Below, in pieces: positions 60,176 through 64,000 of a DNA stretch of 64,000 bases. Position numbers and translations under genes: made by a program. The stretch is from Candidatus Protochlamydia phocaeensis. GTDB taxonomy: Bacteria; Chlamydiota; Chlamydiia; Chlamydiales; Parachlamydiaceae. The notes under the pieces are model-generated. The model was not told where the DNA came from. It searched no databases and saw only the letters and a program-made list of their open reading frames with translations. How positions within the stretch are numbered: position 1 is the stretch's first letter; the number at the start of each line of letters is the position of its first letter. The stretch is taken from NCBI RefSeq assembly GCF_001545115.1, contig NZ_FCNU01000032.1:339504-403503 (forward strand), read 5' to 3'.

Positions 60176-63142
60176 TTAAACTTGTCCATATTCAGGAGGT
60201 TTGATGTAAATTCCCCACTTCAAATCCGGACGGGAGCCATTGACCCATTCTTTCCAGCTCGTCATGGGATAACCGAGGGAGCCGGTATAATCCAAACGCC
60301 ATAATTCCAGCTGTCCTGTCCCGGGATTTACAACAAAGCCAAATTCATCTTTCACCCAATTGGTATCGGCAAAAATGACCGGCGTAGGCATGGCAAAGCC
60401 CAATTTTTGAGCTGCCAGGCTAATTTGAAGATGGTAATTATACACGACAGTGGTGTTGAATTCGCTTAAACATAAAAGCGCCTTGCAAATATCCTGGAGT
60501 TGATTGGCGCTAATGCAGCGCGTACTTCTAGACAAGGGAATGCGTTCAAATAAGTCTAAGATTGAATCGATCCTCTCTGTATTCAATCCAGGCAGAAGGA
60601 TAAAAATTTTACGCAAGCGGTCTTTCAGCTCATGGATAGGAAAAAGCGGTAAGCGAGAATAAAGCAAGCTATCGATTTCTTCGGTTGCCAAAATGGGGCG
60701 TCTGCCAAAGCGAAGACCGCGGTCTTCTTCCATCGTATTAACTAAATGCTGGCGAAAGAAAATGGGATTAAGGGGGCTTGAAATGGACCCAAAAGCCTCC
60801 TTAAAGCGCGGTTGAAAATTTTCCGGTACTTTTTCTAACAGTTCTTGCACCAAGAAATACAGCATATCATCGTTTAGCAAAATCCTTTCCACAAACATTT
60901 CTGCCGGTTTGATAAAATGATCGCGAACAAACGTATAGGTAAATTCATCATTAGTCCATGTTTCTCTAAAAGGATTTTGCATGGGTTTAAGCAAAAAGGC
61001 ATGCGTAGGGGACTGCATCAGCATAGCTGAGCGGTTGCCCTTGAGGAAAGGCTCCATCAAATTCGGTGAAATATGCTTGAGCGTATCGGCTAAAAAAACT
61101 AGCAGTTCTGTTTCATTCTCTACCCATTTGGCCGCTTCTTTGGGCTTGTCCTCAATGCGATAATAGCAACTGACTAAGGTATTCATCGTTCCGCCTGACG
61201 TATAGACCCAAGGCTTTTTTTCAACTTGATCCAGATGTTGCAAAGGGTCTTTGACAAGCGGGACATGATGCGCAGCGGCCATACGATAAAAGGCCGTTTC
61301 TAAAAACTCTTTTGTTTTGACGTGATTAATAATGGCCGTAACAACATCGGCCAAGTCTTTTTCAATGCCACGCCCTTCCAAGGACGATGCAATCTGCGGC
61401 TCTGTTGCCACAAAGAAAGAGGCCAAGGCATCGATAAAGTCATTCTGATTTTTAATTCTCGTCCATTGAGAGGTATTGCTTCTTCCGTGTTTATAAAGAA
61501 GGCGAAAGCCGGCGGGGCTGTCGTCAAAAGGTCCGGTTGTCACCTCTTGCATATCGGCATCGTAGACTTCTTGGAAATAGTCCTTGAATAACTCTAAATA
61601 AAGCTTATAAAGCGTGTCATATAAATTGACCAGTGCGGCCGCTTGCCCTTGCGCCGCGTCGCGCTGCTCTTCCAAAAAATAGAATTCATTCGTCCGGCTT
61701 TGATATTCAATTTTAAGCCACTGGACTTCCTTCTCCGTCGAAGCATGCCGCATGCGCGACTCAAGCGTTTTGACTTGAGTATAGACCATTTCATATTCAT
61801 ATTGGATATCCTGCACCTTGCGATTGACCTCATCCAACTTGTTCTGAATATTATGTTGGATGCACTGTCCGATTCCTCCCGGTTCGCTGGTGCCCATTCC
61901 CAAACTGGCATATAAATTCCACGTAGTAAATTCCAATTTAGTTTCAGAAAAAGAGGCCAGCGTGAATTCCCATGTTTTGAGTAATGCATTGTCAGCAAGT
62001 GCTTTAAAAGCATTTTTGGCCGCTTCAAATTGATAAAGAAAATTGGCGCAACGTTCGCCGATTCCTCCCTGGCTTTTTCCATTGGGCGGCATCTGCATGA
62101 GAAGGCTGCTTTGCACCATTCCTCTTGGCCGGTTTTCATATTCCTTGATTTGCTGTTCGGACAATCCCATGACTTGCAGTAGAACCCATTTCAGAATGTC
62201 CTCTGCTGTAATGATGCTATAAATAGAGCGATTGGCATGATGAATGATGAGGGGCTCGATCCATTCCTTGATTTGTTTGGTCCGTTCTTTTATCCCCTGC
62301 TCTTTCTCGAATAGCCCGGCAGCTTCAAAAGCCACCATTAGACCTGGGGAATACCAGATTTCCGGGGCCATTCCTTTAGTGGAGAGCTGGATTAATAGCG
62401 GTTTTTTAAGGTCTCCGCTGCCCCAGCTGGCGCTGATGGGGACCGAATACTCAATTCCTCCAAAGGTACGCTTAAGCCGGCCTGTCGCTAAAAGATCGGA
62501 CATGTCTTGCAGAAAAAGCTCGGGTTGCTCGTCATGGACCACTTCTGCCGGCGCCGTTGCAAAGCAAGATCCCACATTTTGCCTCAGGTAGCATAACCAA
62601 GCAGACAAAACCGCGCGCTTAGCATGCGCATCCGTAAGAACCGTATTGAGCGGCAACTGAAGCGTATGCTTGATTACCTCCTCAGCCAGCCTATTCGATA
62701 AAGGCCTGCTGATCTTTTTCAGCAAACGAACGGCTTCTTTATTAGTAGCCAAAAGCTGCAGAACCTTTAAAATATGCTCTTGCCGTTTGGAATCGTACTG
62801 CCGATAAGGGCCTAAAGAATGCAAATGGGCCTTCAACTGCTCTATCAAAGCTGGCAAAATGTCGGCATTCAGCTCGCCCTTCTCATCAATCAATAAGGTA
62901 GCCAAATGGCGCGAACGCAAAATATTGCGCACCGAGCAGCTCTCTTGAATTTGCGAGCGATCCAAGCGGCGGGACAATTCTTCGTATTCTTCCGCAACCG
63001 TCTGGTAAAGCTTATTTGCACTTTTCGAACGAGAAAAGCGCAAGCTCTTAGATGCCAAAGCAAAAACGCGAGGATAAAAAAGGGGATGGTTTAAAGGCGC
63101 TTTAACTGCATTAAGAATGTGATCAATATCTTCTGGTCGCAC
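60176..63142 (-). CDS. Large unknown protein with papain-like GSCFA motif
   Basis: I do not recognise this 988-residue protein. It is mostly helical with a coiled-coil stretch (about 430-510). Two segments suggest a papain-like cysteine peptidase. LRQNVGSCFATAPAE has Cys193 in a GSCFA setting (compare GSCWAF in papain). The C-terminus has NYHLQ (His904) and FADTNWVKDEFGFVVNPGTG (about 925-944), similar to a His and Asn/Asp strand. No signal peptide is present. The start is GTG at 63142, since a stop lies just before in frame. The gene stands alone. A protease role is only a hypothesis; a structural or effector role is equally open. Confidence 0.5.
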   Translation of the reverse strand: MRPEDIDHILNAVKAPLNHPLFYPRVFALASKSLRFSRSKSANKLYQTVAEEYEELSRRLDRSQIQESCSVRNILRSRHLATLLIDEKGELNADILPALIEQLKAHLHSLGPYRQYDSKRQEHILKVLQLLATNKEAVRLLKKISRPLSNRLAEEVIKHTLQLPLNTVLTDAHAKRAVLSAWLCYLRQNVGSCFATAPAEVVHDEQPELFLQDMSDLLATGRLKRTFGGIEYSVPISASWGSGDLKKPLLIQLSTKGMAPEIWYSPGLMVAFEAAGLFEKEQGIKERTKQIKEWIEPLIIHHANRSIYSIITAEDILKWVLLQVMGLSEQQIKEYENRPRGMVQSSLLMQMPPNGKSQGGIGERCANFLYQFEAAKNAFKALADNALLKTWEFTLASFSETKLEFTTWNLYASLGMGTSEPGGIGQCIQHNIQNKLDEVNRKVQDIQYEYEMVYTQVKTLESRMRHASTEKEVQWLKIEYQSRTNEFYFLEEQRDAAQGQAAALVNLYDTLYKLYLELFKDYFQEVYDADMQEVTTGPFDDSPAGFRLLYKHGRSNTSQWTRIKNQNDFIDALASFFVATEPQIASSLEGRGIEKDLADVVTAIINHVKTKEFLETAFYRMAAAHHVPLVKDPLQHLDQVEKKPWVYTSGGTMNTLVSCYYRIEDKPKEAAKWVENETELLVFLADTLKHISPNLMEPFLKGNRSAMLMQSPTHAFLLKPMQNPFRETWTNDEFTYTFVRDHFIKPAEMFVERILLNDDMLYFLVQELLEKVPENFQPRFKEAFGSISSPLNPIFFRQHLVNTMEEDRGLRFGRRPILATEEIDSLLYSRLPLFPIHELKDRLRKIFILLPGLNTERIDSILDLFERIPLSRSTRCISANQLQDICKALLCLSEFNTTVVYNYHLQISLAAQKLGFAMPTPVIFADTNWVKDEFGFVVNPGTGQLELWRLDYTGSLGYPMTSWKEWVNGSRPDLKWGIYIKPPEYGQV

Positions 63143-63377
63143 AAGAGGCTACTCTTTAAAGCTAAATAACATTACTTCTTCGCTTGCTAGCTAGAAAAGA
63201 CTAAACGGAAGAGCTTACTAATAACTAATGGAGACATACCTTTATTTTACACGAAAATGAAATCGGCAGCTAGTCTCCATTTTTAAAATTTAAATTGACA
63301 TTTTTTTACCTAGAAGGAGGGAACTATAGCAAAGCACCATCTATTTTATTCAATAGAAGCGGCAAAAGAGGCCGAGA
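63143..63377. other. Gap upstream of the 988-residue gene
   Basis: No ORF or repeat is seen in these bases. They hold the promoter region of the large gene. Confidence 0.35.
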
Positions 63378-63671
63378 TTAGAGAAGACCTTCTAAACGTC
63401 TAATACAGACATGCTCTTGTGTCTCGTTTTTGGTTCTTTTAAAAGCGAACAAACGGGAATGAAGCGCCTCTGAACGGGTGCGATAATATCCTTTGGTTTG
63501 CAAAGAAAGCGGATGTGCACCTGCCTGGCGGTCTACAGCGGTAAATTCGCCAGCATTCAATTCAATCCATATTTTTTTAATCTGTCCGATCAGAGGAAAA
63601 AGCGAGGCCTTGACCGGCTTCTCTTCCCTGACAAGAGTGATCGATTCGGCTGCGGCTTTAAGGGAGGCTGT
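63378..63671 (-). pseudogene. Possible 5'-truncated gene remnant
   Basis: A minus-strand frame is open for 97 codons, with coding-like composition (ASLKAAAESITLVREEKPVK and then TKGYYRTRSEALHSRLFAF). It has no ATG and no ribosome binding site; only an internal TTG is available. It may be the end of a lost gene. No family is recognised. Confidence 0.35.
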
Positions 63672-63795
63672 TTAGAGATAAACTTATATTCAGGGTGTTC
63701 TCTTGTTAAGATAAATAAAAACTAAAATACTCATATTTAAATGGTTTTTAATTTATAAAGTCATAGATTTTAAATAGAAAATTTATATAATTTTT

Positions 63796-63818
63796 GGTAG
63801 TTCCCAACAAGTAATGCT
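63796..63818 (+). mobile_element. Probable left end of an IS1-type element
   Basis: GGTAGTTCCCAACAAGTAAT and the bases after it look like an IS1-family terminal repeat, which commonly begins GGT with an AACTT-like part. It lies 60 bases before the transposase start. The other end is outside the window. Confidence 0.4.
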
Positions 63819-63878
63819 AAAAAGAGCTTGAAATAAGAACAAATACCAGCTTTCCTAGATAGAAAATTTATCAAGGAA

Positions 63879-64000
63879 ATGAAAATGAATCTAAATTGTC
63901 CAAGCTGTAACTCTGAATGTATAAAGAAAAATGGACATATTCATAATGGAAAACAGAATCATAGATGTTTGACTTGTGGTAGGCAATTTGTAGAAAAGAA
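63879..64000 (+). CDS. IS1-family transposase (InsA-like), partial
   Basis: The first 40 codons are present; the gene runs off the right edge. CPSCNS and CLTCGR form a four-cysteine zinc finger with the KKNGHIHNGKQNHR stretch between, the N-terminal signature of IS1 InsA-type transposases. A second ATG at 63885, with AGGA upstream, is an equal or better start. It shows that a mobile element borders this window. Confidence 0.75.
   Translation, partial: MKMNLNCPSCNSECIKKNGHIHNGKQNHRCLTCGRQFVEK

Noticed and set aside
1..64000. CRISPR array, rRNA operon or prophage structural genes
   Set aside because: No regularly spaced repeats, no rRNA-like sequence and no capsid, tail or terminase-like protein was seen on either strand.

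Overview
The window reads as chromosome of an amoeba-associated intracellular bacterium, most likely a Chlamydiae-type environmental chlamydia of the Parachlamydiaceae kind. This is an inference from gene content: eukaryote-like effector candidates, many Sec signal peptides on enzymes that are normally cytosolic, a porin-like protein ending in Phe, a DMT transporter, RecBCD, and an AT-rich but not extreme base composition. No ribosomal or other phylogenetic marker gene is present, so the taxon is not proven; Legionella-like organisms share part of this repertoire.

Layout. 0-4 kb: a minus-strand operon of an unknown protein, an NCS1 permease, a DUF917 protein and a hydantoinase/oxoprolinase-type protein cut by the window edge. 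4-10 kb: two tiny His-tailed ORFs, a coiled-coil effector candidate, an MFS transporter, YheO/DauR-like and LysR regulators, and a SugE-type exporter. 10-12.5 kb: a large effector candidate with a SopB/INPP4-style CX5R phosphatase motif. 12.5-17.7 kb: PhzF, DMT transporter, HAD protein and an exported amine oxidase. 17.7-22.2 kb: three metabolic enzymes that each carry a signal peptide: glucose-6-phosphate dehydrogenase, a sulfotransferase, and a fused ATP sulfurylase/APS kinase. Together the last two would make PAPS and use it outside the cytoplasm. 22.5-30 kb: SET-domain protein, Asp-nucleophile alpha/beta hydrolase, beta-carbonic anhydrase, patatin, PRPP synthetase, exported FkbM-like methyltransferase and zinc alcohol dehydrogenase.

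30-38.3 kb is an accessory zone built against a tRNA-Thr(CGU) gene. Three copies of the tRNA 3' end, two of them inside a 169-bp near-perfect direct repeat, bracket a HEPN-MNT pair and a second segment with a PIN-like protein, a HigB-HigA pair and a decayed type I restriction tail. No integrase remains. 38.4-48.3 kb holds recD, an exported Nudix protein, a frameshifted gene fragment, recB and recC. 49.6-53.5 kb holds an LplT-PlsC fusion and a protein with a complete RasGAP domain, including both catalytic arginines. 53.8-63.1 kb carries phosphoketolase, a porin-like protein, the agmatine-to-putrescine pair aguA-aguB and a 988-residue unknown with a papain-like GSCFA motif. An IS1-type transposase gene starts at the right edge.

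How the genes fit together: alongside ordinary metabolism there is a strong host-facing layer. The RasGAP protein, the CX5R phosphatase, patatin, SET protein and the coiled-coil protein could act on host signalling, lipids or chromatin. The signal-peptide-bearing enzymes would act outside the bacterial cytoplasm. The three most effector-like genes are each preceded by about 120 bp of very AT-rich DNA with a TATAAT box, which suggests shared control. Everything said here about delivery and host targets is inference from sequence.
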